Shown in pieces: positions 23,599 through 31,103 of a stretch of DNA of 33,508 bases. This DNA comes from a virus: IMG/VR virus record IMGVR_UViG_3300031857_000750, positions 1 to 33,508 of that record; one strand, written 5' to 3'. Position 1 is the first letter of the stretch, and each line of letters starts with the position of its first letter. The position numbers were made by a program, and so were the translations under genes. The notes under the pieces were generated by a model. The model was given only the letters and a program-made list of their open reading frames with translations. It had not been told where the DNA came from and did no database searches.

Positions 23599-25835
23599 TG
23601 GCAACACTTGCTGAACTGTGGGAAGCGGAAGCCCCAGCGCCAGTTAAAAGCGCAAAAGTTCCATCTCAAGATCAAGCAATGCGTGAAAAAAGCCGAATGG
23701 ATATTCTCCAAGCGGAAATGAAAAGCGCCCAAGAAAGACTTGCCAAAGGCGATGCTAGAGCGCAAAGAGATATTGAGGCTTTGACCCGTGAGATGGGTGG
23801 CAAGGTTGCCCGTACACCCGCCCCCGCACCTACTGCCGCACCAACTGCCGCCCCCGCTACAAGTGGCACATTGGCTGATCTGTGGGAATCAACCCCTGCG
23901 GCTACAACTAAAGAACAACCCAAAGAGCAAGTCACAGAAGAAAAAAAGCAAGGTGGCACTGCCGTGGGTCGCATGGCGGCTCAATTGCTTGGACAAACAC
24001 AGAAAGCCAAACAAGAGTTGGGTGCAAGCGTTGCATCATTGGCTGATGTGACTGTGGGCGGGATTATCCCAGGCATTACAGGCCCTGTGACTTACGCTGG
24101 CGCACGATTCATTGGTAAGACACCAGAGCAAGCCGCAGCCCTTGAGCAAAAGGTTGTCGGTGCTACTGAGAAGCCATTTGGCAAGTTATTTGGCGTGACC
24201 GAGACTCAGGCTTACAAAGGCGAAGCAAGCCGACAGTTGATGGACTTTATTGGTCAAAATATCAACAAAGGTGCTGAATGGATTTCTCAGAAAACAGGCG
24301 TTCCTGTTAATGATGTGCAAAACATGATTGGCACTGCAACTGTGGCGGCAGCCCCCGCAGTTAGCAAAGCGGCAACTACCACTGCAAAAGTTATTCAAGA
24401 GACCGCCCCTGTTGTGGGTAAGAAATTAGGCGTTGGCGAATTACAAGTTCAACCTACTGCCCCACCCCCATCTGGCGGCATGGTGAGTGCTGGCGCTGCG
24501 GTCGTTCCCGATGCCACCACAATCAAGCAAGCCTTGTCTGTGGCGACTCCTGAACTACAACAAGCGATTTCTTCAATTCCTGTTGACAAGGTAAACATCC
24601 CAACTTTGCAACGGCACATTGAGGCTGACACATTGCCTGTCCCTGTGCGTTTGACAGAAGGCCAAGCCACTGGTGATGTGGTCAAGTTGTCCAACGAGCA
24701 AAACAGGCGTGGCAAAGACCCTGTGTTGGCTCAACGATTCAATGAGCAGAATGGTCAGCTTGTCGAGAATCTTGGTTTGATTCGAGACAAAGCCGCCCCT
24801 GATGTGTACGGCACAAAGAAGATTGAGAACAGCCAAGGCATTATTGATGCTTATAAAGAGTTGGACACCAATCTAAACAAAGGGATTGATGCAGATTACC
24901 AAGCCTTGCGTGATGCGGCTGGCGGTCAGTTCCCTGTTGATGCCCCTCAATTGCTCAAGAATGTACAGTCAAAACTTAAAAAAGAATTGTTGTCTAACGA
25001 AGCACCAGCGGGTCAGTTTAGTGAGTTGAAACGATTGGCTGACAGCAACGCTATGACATTTGAGGACTATTTGTCTCTGAGGCGAAATCTTGGCGCTATT
25101 GCTAGAACAAGCCAAGATGGAAACACTCGCAAAGCCGCCAGTTACATGATTGAAGAATTGGAAAAGTTGCCTTTGCAGAAGGAAGCCGCAGCCCTCAAAC
25201 CTTTGGCTGACAAAGCCCGAGCATCTGCAAGAGCAAGATTCCAAATGCTTGAAAAAGACCCCGCCATGAAAGCGGCTGTAGAAGATTCTGTTCCCGCAGA
25301 TAAGTTTATTGACAAGTTTGTGGTCAATGGCGTGAACAAAAACATCAACACAATGGTTGAGCATTTGGGCAGAGACTCACCCGCCCATCAGCACATGGCT
25401 GCGGGAACTGTCAATTGGTTAAAAGACAAGGCGGGGATTGTTGACGAAACTGGCAATTTCAGCCAAGCGGGTTACAACAAGGCTCTCAAACAATTAGATG
25501 ATGTTCAAAACCTGAACATGATTTTTAATCAAGAGGCGGCATCCCAACTCAAGACTTTGGGAAATGTGGCACGATATACCCAAGCACAGCCCCGTGGTGC
25601 GTTTGTAAACAATTCCAATACATTGGTGGGTGCGCTTGCTGAAAAAGCAAGTAAAGGCGTTGCTATGGGCGTGGAAAGCGGTTTGAACTTGGCTGTGCCA
25701 GGCTTGCAGCTTGGAACTTCTGTGATGGAAATGAGAGCAAGACGAGCCGCAGAAGCGCAAACCAAAAAGGCACTTGAAACGGGCGCTGGCACTCAACAAA
25801 CTGGCAAAAACAAAGTTCAGGATTTGGGGAAATAA
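23598..25835 (+). CDS. large ejection protein, gp16-like, with paired LWE motifs
   Basis: A 745-residue internal virion protein. It opens A-T-L-A-E-L-W-E and repeats G-T-L-A-D-L-W-E-S at about 90-98, separated by a coiled segment and a Pro/Ala-rich linker. A glycine/hydrophobic stretch (A-S-L-A-D-V-T-V-G-G-I-I-P-G-I-T-G-P-V) near 145-170 could enter membrane. The rest is long helix with many charged residues. P22 gp16 acts in DNA transfer across the inner membrane. I see no lysozyme-type transglycosylase motif. Confidence 0.78.
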   Translation: MATLAELWEAEAPAPVKSAKVPSQDQAMREKSRMDILQAEMKSAQERLAKGDARAQRDIEALTREMGGKVARTPAPAPTAAPTAAPATSGTLADLWESTPAATTKEQPKEQVTEEKKQGGTAVGRMAAQLLGQTQKAKQELGASVASLADVTVGGIIPGITGPVTYAGARFIGKTPEQAAALEQKVVGATEKPFGKLFGVTETQAYKGEASRQLMDFIGQNINKGAEWISQKTGVPVNDVQNMIGTATVAAAPAVSKAATTTAKVIQETAPVVGKKLGVGELQVQPTAPPPSGGMVSAGAAVVPDATTIKQALSVATPELQQAISSIPVDKVNIPTLQRHIEADTLPVPVRLTEGQATGDVVKLSNEQNRRGKDPVLAQRFNEQNGQLVENLGLIRDKAAPDVYGTKKIENSQGIIDAYKELDTNLNKGIDADYQALRDAAGGQFPVDAPQLLKNVQSKLKKELLSNEAPAGQFSELKRLADSNAMTFEDYLSLRRNLGAIARTSQDGNTRKAASYMIEELEKLPLQKEAAALKPLADKARASARARFQMLEKDPAMKAAVEDSVPADKFIDKFVVNGVNKNINTMVEHLGRDSPAHQHMAAGTVNWLKDKAGIVDETGNFSQAGYNKALKQLDDVQNLNMIFNQEAASQLKTLGNVARYTQAQPRGAFVNNSNTLVGALAEKASKGVAMGVESGLNLAVPGLQLGTSVMEMRARRAAEAQTKKALETGAGTQQTGKNKVQDLGK

Positions 25836-26038
25836 TGTCTGATATTGATTTGGTCAAATATGGCGTTCTTTGGCAAAAGGTCGAATCTATGGAGGCCAAG
25901 ATCGACAAGCTAGAAGCCAACATGGAAACCTTGATTGCTTTGGCTAACAAAGGTCGTGGCGGCTTTTGGATGGGCATGGCACTTGTTTCAGGCGTTTCTA
26001 CTGTTATGGGGTACTTCAGTAGTTATTGGACAAAATGA
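25835..26038 (+). CDS. small membrane protein with coiled-coil N-terminus (67 aa)
   Basis: The start overlaps the previous stop by one base (TAATG). Residues 10-40 form a heptad-like helix (V-E-S-M-E-A-K-I-D-K-L-E-A-N-M-E-T-L). A C-terminal hydrophobic helix follows (F-W-M-G-M-A-L-V-S-G-V-S-T-V-M-G-Y-F). This layout recalls small haemolysin-XhlA-like or holin-associated proteins. It is the first gene of a cluster of membrane proteins ending in the lysozyme. Confidence 0.65.
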   Translation: MSDIDLVKYGVLWQKVESMEAKIDKLEANMETLIALANKGRGGFWMGMALVSGVSTVMGYFSSYWTK

Positions 26039-26529
26039 TCGATCCGATCACCGCTTTACAAGGACTACAGACTGCAATCAGCGTAGTCAAAAAGGCCAGT
26101 AAGGTTGCAAATGATCTGGCTGGTTTAGCGCCCTCTATCGCCAAGATGTTTGACGCTAAGAGCGTTGCAACAAAGGCGATGCTTGAAGCCAAACGATCTG
26201 GCAACAAATCAAACTTAGGCACTGCACTTCAAATCGAGATGGCTTTGGATGAGGCCAAGCGTTTTGAGGCCGAATTGATGCTTTTATTTCAGGCTACAGG
26301 CCGTGCGGATGTGTGGCAAAAGATAAAGCAGCGTCAGCAGCAGATGGACATTGAAGATGCACATTTAGCAAGACAAGTCAAGGCAGAAGAAAAGAAAAGA
26401 AAAGAAGAAGAAGAAGAATATATGGCTTGGGCGGTTGGTGTTGTTGTGATCGTGATGCTCCTTGGTGCAGTTGGTTGGGGTATTGCTGAGATTCAAGACC
26501 TGTGTGCCAAGACAAGGTGTGGTCGGTGA
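26035..26529 (+). CDS. tail-anchored membrane protein (164 aa)
   Basis: The ATG at 26035 overlaps the previous stop (ATGA). The N-terminal 120 residues are helical with Ala/Lys/Glu (A-L-Q-G-L-Q-T-A-I-S-V-V-K-K). A highly charged E/K run follows at 119-131. One transmembrane helix (A-W-A-V-G-V-V-V-I-V-M-L-L-G-A-V-G-W) lies near the C-terminus, followed by a short tail with two cysteines. Similar proteins lie near internal virion or lysis genes in T7- and P22-like phages. Its function is unknown; it could organise the envelope for ejection or lysis. Confidence 0.65.
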   Translation: MIDPITALQGLQTAISVVKKASKVANDLAGLAPSIAKMFDAKSVATKAMLEAKRSGNKSNLGTALQIEMALDEAKRFEAELMLLFQATGRADVWQKIKQRQQQMDIEDAHLARQVKAEEKKRKEEEEEYMAWAVGVVVIVMLLGAVGWGIAEIQDLCAKTRCGR

Positions 26530-26675
26530 ATGAGTACCAAAAGCAATTTGATCTATTCCTCAAAGTCTTTGTCAGGCTTTGCATTGCTTGGTGGGTGCTT
26601 GGATTTCTCAAGTTTTTGCCTGACGACTTGTCAGACAAAATCGTGAATAAATTACTAGGAATGATTGGGCTATGA
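26526..26675 (+). CDS. tiny membrane protein (49 aa), GTG start
   Basis: GTG 26526 overlaps the previous stop by four bases (GTGA), and the TGA at 26673 overlaps the next ATG (ATGA), so it is tightly coupled. The product has a polar N-terminus (N-E-Y-Q-K-Q-F-D) and a hydrophobic helix (F-L-K-V-F-V-R-L-C-I-A-W-W-V-L-G-F-L), then an amphipathic end. It could be a pinholin-like or regulatory lysis peptide. The other frame starting at ATG 26531 stops early and lacks membrane character, so this frame is preferred. Confidence 0.6.
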   Translation: MNEYQKQFDLFLKVFVRLCIAWWVLGFLKFLPDDLSDKIVNKLLGMIGL

Positions 26676-27283
26676 GTGACGAGAAGCCATCAGACGTATT
26701 GAGTAAAGTGCTGTCCTATGTGGATAGCCCATTCAAATTATTTGCCCTGATACTCATGGCGGTGTTTGCGTTCTCTGGTTACTTTGTCTGGCAGAACCAA
26801 GAACTGCTGATGGGTGCATATAAAGAATCCAAGAAAATGCCAAGTATTGTAGAAGACAGAGTTGAGGATGCTGCCGCCCACTTATTCAAAACCACCAACG
26901 CCACCATCGTTGCTATATTTAAAGTAAACCCAATGTTTGGAACTCGAGTGCTATATCGTGCTTATACAAAAGAGGGTAGAGATAAAACCAACGATGGACT
27001 TGATGTTGGCCTTTTTACTCAAAACCAATCCAACAACGCTGATGTGATAAAGCTAATGGCAAGTGAGATTCCTTGTGGTGAATACAGATCAGCGCAATCT
27101 GAGATGGGTCTTTGGTATATTGCCAAGGGAGTAACCTACACCTGCCGTATAAGTATCCCACCTGACCCAAGCAGATTTGTTGGTCAGATTACTGTGGGGT
27201 GGGATAATGAACCTGCCGACATTCAGGTAACAAGAACCATGATGGAAATTGCAGCAACCATGCTTTCAAGGAGCAAACAATGA
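26672..27283 (+). CDS. membrane-anchored protein with GAF-like soluble domain
   Basis: A 203-residue protein. One transmembrane helix (F-K-L-F-A-L-I-L-M-A-V-F-A-F-S-G-Y-F-V-W) at about residues 22-41 follows a polar N-terminus. The remaining 160 residues look like an alpha/beta sensor-type domain (G-L-W-Y-I-A-K-G-V-T-Y-T-C-R-I, G-Q-I-T-V-G-W-D). The GAF-like assignment is by pattern only. Charge suggests the N-terminus is inside, placing the domain in the periplasm. Two cysteines could form a disulfide. It sits in the lysis region and might sense or modulate the envelope. Confidence 0.62.
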   Translation: MSDEKPSDVLSKVLSYVDSPFKLFALILMAVFAFSGYFVWQNQELLMGAYKESKKMPSIVEDRVEDAAAHLFKTTNATIVAIFKVNPMFGTRVLYRAYTKEGRDKTNDGLDVGLFTQNQSNNADVIKLMASEIPCGEYRSAQSEMGLWYIAKGVTYTCRISIPPDPSRFVGQITVGWDNEPADIQVTRTMMEIAATMLSRSKQ

Positions 27284-27453
27284 TTGGACTAGACGCACTT
27301 TTAAACGTGGGTGGAAAGCCTGAACGGATTGAGAAAACTATCACCGCCATCAAAGAAGCCTTGGCACAGTTAGAGCAGGATGGAAAGTGCAAATACTGCA
27401 CTCATGGTTGTGCCGCCTGTGACGCTAGGAGACAGTCAAATGTTTTACCTTGA
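27280..27453 (+). CDS. small Cys-rich zinc-binding-like protein (57 aa)
   Basis: The ATG overlaps the previous stop (ATGA). The N-terminal half is helical (E-R-I-E-K-T-I-T-A-I-K-E-A-L). The C-terminal half carries C-K-Y-C-T-H-G-C-A-A-C, a compact C-x2-C...C-x2-C site suited to zinc. No family name is certain. It sits between membrane genes and the holin-like gene. Confidence 0.6.
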   Translation: MIGLDALLNVGGKPERIEKTITAIKEALAQLEQDGKCKYCTHGCAACDARRQSNVLP

Positions 27454-27613
27454 AACAAATCAAACACACTGGCTTGTTTGGCCTTGCCTTGCAGTCGGAA
27501 TTGATGACGAGCTTTGGATTGGAGTGGGCTGGTTTAATTTTGAAATTGGCTGGCGTAATGGTGATGGTGGCTGGGGAAATGAAGCCAAACTCAAGGAGAA
27601 AAACATATGCTGA
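27440..27613 (+). CDS. small Trp-rich hypothetical protein (57 aa)
   Basis: ATG 27440 follows AGGAG, giving 57 residues; it overlaps the preceding gene by 14 bases. The product is rich in Trp and Gly (H-W-L-V-W-P-C-L, E-L-W-I-G-V-G-W-F-N-F-E-I-G-W), probably a small beta structure that could bind sugar or membrane. It ends in K-L-K-E-K-N. Function is unknown. Confidence 0.55.
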   Translation: MFYLETNQTHWLVWPCLAVGIDDELWIGVGWFNFEIGWRNGDGGWGNEAKLKEKNIC

Positions 27614-28122
27614 CACTACTCTCAACCTTAATCTCATTTCTGATGGGAGGTTTGCCCAAGATTTTGGAATTCTTCCAAGACCGATCAGATAAAAAGCATG
27701 AGTTAAACCTTGCCCAGATGCAGATCACCCGTGAGTTAGAACTGCGTAAAGCGGGGTTTGAAGCACAGGAAAGAATTGAACACATCAAGTCTGAGCAACT
27801 GGCTACTGAAAGCGCAGCCAACACTACTCAGGTTTTGATTGGGGCGCAACAGACTGAAATGCAAGCCCTCTATGCCCATGACACAAGTTTGAATGAGGGA
27901 ACATCCACATGGATGAAAAACCTTAGAGCAAGTGTGCGCCCTGTCATTACTTACGGGTTCTTTTTCCTGTTGTTGTTTATTGACATTGGCCTATTTGCTT
28001 ATGGTTGGAATCGTGGTGTGCCGTTTACTGAGTTGGCTGAAATGTTGTGGGACTCTGACACCCAAGCCCTGTTTGCATCAATCATTGCTTTCCACTTTGG
28101 TGGTCGGGCTTTTGGCAAATGA
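27607..28122 (+). CDS. holin-like membrane protein (171 aa)
   Basis: A hydrophobic N-terminal helix (L-T-L-L-S-T-L-I-S-F-L-M-G-G-L-P-K-I-L) precedes a long charged coil. Two membrane helices follow near the C-terminus (P-V-I-T-Y-G-F-F-F-L-L-L-F-I-D-I-G-L-F and A-L-F-A-S-I-I-A-F-H-F-G-G-R-A-F). This type of protein sits before the endolysin in many phages and is annotated as a holin with three membrane segments. It would release the signal-less lysozyme encoded next, which it overlaps by four bases. Confidence 0.75.
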   Translation: MLTLLSTLISFLMGGLPKILEFFQDRSDKKHELNLAQMQITRELELRKAGFEAQERIEHIKSEQLATESAANTTQVLIGAQQTEMQALYAHDTSLNEGTSTWMKNLRASVRPVITYGFFFLLLFIDIGLFAYGWNRGVPFTELAEMLWDSDTQALFASIIAFHFGGRAFGK

Positions 28123-28595
28123 ACATTTCAGACAAGTGCTTGCACATGATTCGCCATCACGAGGGCGTGAGGCAAAATCCCTATAAATGCCCTGCAAAAC
28201 TGTGGACTGTAGGGGTGGGTCATGTGATGTTTCCAGAGCAAGGCAAACTCAAGATCGATCAGCGAGATGCCTTTGTGCCACCGCCAGAGGCCATGCGAAA
28301 ACACTCAATGGAGGAAGTTGATGCAATACTTAGGGCAGACCTTACTAGGTTTGAGAAAGGCGTGGCTACTTATTGTCCTGTGCCTCTTACTCAAGGACAG
28401 TTTGACGCACTGGTTTCATTTTCTTTCAATGTAGGTCTTGGCACACTCCAGAGGTCAACCCTACGCCAAAAGGTACTTAGGGGAGACATGGAGGGCGCTG
28501 CCGAGGAACTTCTCAAGTACTGCATGGCTGGCGGCAAAGTTCTCAAAGGCTTACAAAAACGCAGAATTGACGAGCGAGCCTTATTTCTGAGTTGA
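28119..28595 (+). CDS. endolysin, GH24 lysozyme (muramidase)
   Basis: A 158-residue T4-type lysozyme. The catalytic Glu is E15 in H-H-E-G-V-R-Q-N-P-Y. C24 takes the place of T4 Asp20 and T30 in W-T-V-G-V-G-H matches T4 Thr26, the E-8x-C-5x-T pattern of many phage endolysins. D-A-L-V-S-F-S-F-N-V-G near residue 105 is conserved. No signal peptide or SAR helix is visible, so it depends on the holin. It cuts peptidoglycan between MurNAc and GlcNAc. The gene meets the leftward operon tail to tail with a 15-base overlap. Confidence 0.93.
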   Translation: MNISDKCLHMIRHHEGVRQNPYKCPAKLWTVGVGHVMFPEQGKLKIDQRDAFVPPPEAMRKHSMEEVDAILRADLTRFEKGVATYCPVPLTQGQFDALVSFSFNVGLGTLQRSTLRQKVLRGDMEGAAEELLKYCMAGGKVLKGLQKRRIDERALFLS

Positions 28596-28766
28596 GTTCT
28601 GCCGTAAATGTTTGCCTGTCAAACGCATGATCCAACAAGATTGGCAAATCCATTTGTGTCCCATATCAACCCCTCCCTCTGGCGGCTTTGTCTCATCACA
28701 TTTATTACAAGTTCGTAATCTGTGAACAGGCTGATTGCCGCCTAATTCGATTGGGTACATTGCCAC
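28581..28766 (-). CDS. small zinc-ribbon protein (61 aa)
   Basis: On the minus strand the start is GTG at 28766, or ATG at 28760 two codons later; both lie inside the preceding winged-helix gene. The middle has C-N-K-C-D-E and W-I-C-Q-S-C-W-I-M-R, a C-x2-C...C-x2-C zinc ribbon. Positive charge suggests DNA or RNA contact. It is the last gene of the leftward operon and overlaps the lysozyme 3' end by 15 bases in the opposite direction. Confidence 0.65.
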   Translation of the reverse strand: MAMYPIELGGNQPVHRLRTCNKCDETKPPEGGVDMGHKWICQSCWIMRLTGKHLRQNSTQK

Positions 28767-29068
28767 TCTCTTTCACTTCTGCCTGAGTTGGATTTGACTG
28801 TTTTGCCTGTCAATTCAATCAAGCCCATTATTTTCATTTCGTTGAGCCGCCTAGCAACCTGATTGCTGTCCAAGTTGGTACAAGCTGAGATGCCATCCTT
28901 GCCTAGTGGCCCGTGTGTTTGGAGGCACTCCAAAATTGTCTGATGGTGTTGGGTGGCGGCTTCCTTGATGGAATCTGCCGCCTGAAACGATGTTAGGGGA
29001 TCATTTGCCCTTACTCTTGGGAATTCGGGCATGGCGAAAATTCTCTTAAATGCGTCTTTATAGTCCAT
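28742..29068 (-). CDS. winged-helix DNA-binding protein (108 aa)
   Basis: AGGAA precedes the ATG at 29068. The N-terminus, N-D-P-L-T-S-F-Q-A-A-D-S-I, and the central G-P-L-G-K-D-G-I-S-A, D-S-N-Q-V-A-R-R-L-N-E-M and G-L-I-E-L-T-G-K-T segments, match a phage winged-helix family. The last part is the wing (S-N-S-G-R-S-E-R-E-W). It probably regulates transcription or binds the phage origin; the site is unknown. It belongs to the same operon as the recombination genes. Confidence 0.75.
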   Translation of the reverse strand: MDYKDAFKRIFAMPEFPRVRANDPLTSFQAADSIKEAATQHHQTILECLQTHGPLGKDGISACTNLDSNQVARRLNEMKIMGLIELTGKTVKSNSGRSEREWQCTQSN

Positions 29069-29144
29069 GATATTTCCTAAATAGTTGGGCTACTCGCTGC
29101 GTCTGTGCGTAATCAGAGGCTTTTGATCGCAACTGGCACAGCAT
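29058..29144 (-). CDS. possible 28-residue small protein in the gap before the winged-helix gene
   Basis: ATG at 29144 opens 28 codons ending at TAA 29058-29060, overlapping the next start by 11 bases. The product is basic (C-Q-L-R-S-K-A-S-D-Y-A-Q-T-Q-R, L-F-R-K-Y-H) and could be a short helix. The ribosome site is weak. This is the only candidate in a 93-base gap, so it could instead be untranslated spacer. Confidence 0.32.
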   Translation of the reverse strand: MLCQLRSKASDYAQTQRVAQLFRKYHGL

Positions 29145-29161
29145 CCGCTTTCACCCGTTAA

Positions 29162-29398
29162 TCAAAAATCGATGTCATCATCCTTTGGCAAGCCTTTGTA
29201 GTCCTCTTTAGGCTTTGGTTCATTCATGTATGCCCAACCATTCCATCCACCATCTATCAGCGGAATCATGTCAAGTTTGAGCATCGGGCCGTTCTTGGTC
29301 TCAATGACCGAGCCGATGTTTTGATAGCGGGATTTTTCCACACCATCTTTGTTTTTGTATTTACCTGAAACAATGGTAATTTCGTACAGTTTAGACAT
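29162..29398 (-). CDS. SSB-like small protein with acidic C-terminal tip
   Basis: A 78-residue protein. The first 60 residues are beta-rich (Y-E-I-T-I-V-S-G-K-Y, Y-Q-N-I-G-S-V-I-E, L-K-L-D-M-I-P-L), compatible with a small OB-like barrel. The linker is Lys/Pro-rich. The end is D-D-D-I-D-F, very close to the D-D-D-I-P-F tip by which SSB recruits partners. It is in an operon with the annealing protein and exonuclease, so single-strand binding in recombination is a reasonable inference. Fold and binding are not proven. Confidence 0.62.
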   Translation of the reverse strand: MSKLYEITIVSGKYKNKDGVEKSRYQNIGSVIETKNGPMLKLDMIPLIDGGWNGWAYMNEPKPKEDYKGLPKDDDIDF

Positions 29399-30017
29399 TT
29401 TTTTCTTTCATTAGTTTATTGATTTTGTCATCCAGTTCAGCAATAAATTGGACAATCTCCGATTCAATTAGTCTGATAAACACTTCATCCCGTGGGACTC
29501 GACTTACAAACAATTGAAGTTCCTCTGGCAGACGATTGTCAAAAGACACAAAGTCACACCATTTACGCCCTGTGCAAGCCATCTGAAATTGCATCTGGGT
29601 GTTGTACTTGCCTGGCACTACTTTTGAAATCAAAGTCTCAATGTGTGTAGCAGTGTTGGGGCATTTAATCTCTAAGAGACCATCCTCACCCACCAAGCCA
29701 TCAGGAGAAGCGCCAGCCATCTGAATTGTGGTATGAGGGACAAACCCCACTTCATCAACCAAAACATCTTTGAGCGCCTCATAAGCGGCTCTGGCAAGGG
29801 GTTCTGTGTCTGTGCCGTGTTGCATGGCAGCGTTGGTGAAACTCTCACCTTTTAAACCTGTCAGGCGTTCACAGATCAACTGAGCCATGTAGTTATCACG
29901 GCTGGCGCTGTAACCCGTCTTTGTCTTGGCGATCACATCTGCCACACGGGAAGCGGTGACTTTGCCAATGCGAATGGTGAACCATTCCTCTGTGCCTTGA
30001 TCCATCATTTCAATCAT
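29391..30017 (-). CDS. YqaJ-family recombination exonuclease
   Basis: A 208-residue lambda-exonuclease-type nuclease. Residues 7-24 carry Q-G-T-E-E-W-F-T-I-R-I-G-K-V-T-A-S-R. M-Q-H-G-T-D-T-E-P at about 65-73 binds metal, and S-P-D-G-L-V-G ... L-L-E-I-K-C-P gives D106, E117 and K119. It would chew 5' strands to make single-stranded tails for the annealing protein (30220-30822). Its start overlaps the small gene upstream by four bases and its end overlaps the SSB-like gene by eight. Confidence 0.92.
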   Translation of the reverse strand: MIEMMDQGTEEWFTIRIGKVTASRVADVIAKTKTGYSASRDNYMAQLICERLTGLKGESFTNAAMQHGTDTEPLARAAYEALKDVLVDEVGFVPHTTIQMAGASPDGLVGEDGLLEIKCPNTATHIETLISKVVPGKYNTQMQFQMACTGRKWCDFVSFDNRLPEELQLFVSRVPRDEVFIRLIESEIVQFIAELDDKINKLMKEKNV

Positions 30018-30223
30018 GATTTCATACCCCTTATGTATGCTGTAAAACTGCCGATTGTGTCTTTGCCAAACGCTGTCATTTTTTCTATTTCTTTTGCCAC
30101 TTCCTCAAGCACCTGATTGCGCTGTGAGGGTGACACAAACACATCCCAATGGTATGGTTGACCACTTTTCATTTCCGCTTCATGCTCAATGCGGTCGAAT
30201 TCGTCATCTTCATCTGTTTTCAT
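30014..30223 (-). CDS. small acidic hypothetical protein (69 aa)
   Basis: It lies between the annealing protein and the exonuclease with four-base overlaps on both sides. The N-terminus is acidic (D-E-D-D-E-F-D-R-I-E-H-E-A-E) and the rest is helical (V-L-E-E-V-A-K-E-I-E-K-M). Such coupling suggests it serves the recombination module, perhaps as an adaptor or gam-like inhibitor, but I do not recognise a known family with function. Confidence 0.65.
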   Translation of the reverse strand: MKTDEDDEFDRIEHEAEMKSGQPYHWDVFVSPSQRNQVLEEVAKEIEKMTAFGKDTIGSFTAYIRGMKS

Positions 30224-30822
30224 AACTTTGCCTTTGCTTTATCTTTGGCTGCAATCACTTTGATCTGCCAAGCCTTGTCACCATCACAAGCGGAATATGC
30301 GATCTTGTAAGCCAGTTTAAGTTCATCTTGTGTTGTGGCGCTTTCGATAGCCGCAAACAAGTCTGTCATTGTGTCAGGCTCAATGGTTGATTCAGGCTCT
30401 ACAAAAGAAGGCAGATCATCTCCGCTGTATATGTACAGACCCAATCCATGCAAGCTGAGTGCTTTGGTCATGCAACGCATGATGGCTGTATTGACTGCAA
30501 AGGCATCACATTCAACCCGATACTCTTTGCCATATTTATTAACTGCTGTGTAACCCGCAAGTGGAATTGCTTTATTTGAAGAATCCATCACAGGAAGCTG
30601 GCAAGTCATTGGCTTGTCAAACATGGTAACTGTGACCCAAACCATTGCTGTGCCGTTAATGTCCATAAAGCACTTGTCACCAAACATTTCAACCTTGAAC
30701 GAGGCTTTGGGGTCTGCCTTGAGTGCTTCTGCCCATGCCCAAGCCCATGACAGATAAGTCAGATTGGCTTTTTTCTCAGTGTGTTCGTTGACATTCAAAG
30801 TCAGTAAATTAGCAATTGACAT
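30220..30822 (-). CDS. single-strand annealing protein, DUF1071/Sak-type (Rad52-like)
   Basis: A 200-residue protein with L-S-W-A-W-A-W-A-E-A-L-K near the start, M-T-C-Q-L-P-V-M-D in the middle and M-R-C-M-T-K-A-L-S-L-H-G-L-G-L-Y at about 113-128, all typical of DUF1071 annealing proteins. These anneal complementary single strands as rings, like phage Erf/Sak. AAGGA precedes the ATG. Together with the YqaJ exonuclease and SSB-like protein it forms a Red-type recombination set. The last 60 residues are helical and charged, probably for partner binding. Confidence 0.85.
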   Translation of the reverse strand: MSIANLLTLNVNEHTEKKANLTYLSWAWAWAEALKADPKASFKVEMFGDKCFMDINGTAMVWVTVTMFDKPMTCQLPVMDSSNKAIPLAGYTAVNKYGKEYRVECDAFAVNTAIMRCMTKALSLHGLGLYIYSGDDLPSFVEPESTIEPDTMTDLFAAIESATTQDELKLAYKIAYSACDGDKAWQIKVIAAKDKAKAKL

Positions 30823-30830
30823 GATGATCC

Positions 30831-31103
30831 TTAAAATTTGTATTTAGGGCCACAAGACACTTCAATCACTGTCTCAACTGTGTAGCCACCGACCTTGCGT
30901 TTTGCGTACAAGGGAATAGCACGAAGCCCTGATGACTCGCACTGGCGCACAGCATCAATCACTTCATTGCGACCCATCGGCTGAACTTGCTTGTCAACAA
31001 TCAGGTCTTGATTGGGGGGTGATGGCACATGGCCTGGCATCATTGAGCATCCAGTTGTGACGATGCCGAGAGTGCATAAAAGGGTGAATGTAAACATTTT
31101 CAT
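30831..31103 (-). CDS. small lipoprotein (90 aa)
   Basis: A signal peptide (M-K-M-F-T-F-T-L-L-C-T-L-G-I-V) leads to a lipobox-like V-T-T-G-C with the modified cysteine near residue 19. The mature part has two cysteines (R-Q-C-E-S-S-G and E-V-S-C-G) that could form a disulfide. Expressed early and anchored in a membrane, it could mask receptors or block superinfection, as Cor lipoproteins do, but no homology is claimed. It overlaps the small gene upstream by four bases. Confidence 0.65.
   Translation of the reverse strand: MKMFTFTLLCTLGIVTTGCSMMPGHVPSPPNQDLIVDKQVQPMGRNEVIDAVRQCESSGLRAIPLYAKRKVGGYTVETVIEVSCGPKYKF

Noticed and set aside
25529-25977. Several long - strand frames under the gp16-like gene
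   Set aside because: They are shadows of a long + strand gene with biased codon use; no promoter or ribosome site on the - strand.
27932-28186. 84-codon frame overlapping holin and lysozyme, considered as an embedded spanin
   Set aside because: It has a Cys/Leu-rich start but no ribosome site and no lipobox or signal anchor layout typical of Rz/Rz1.
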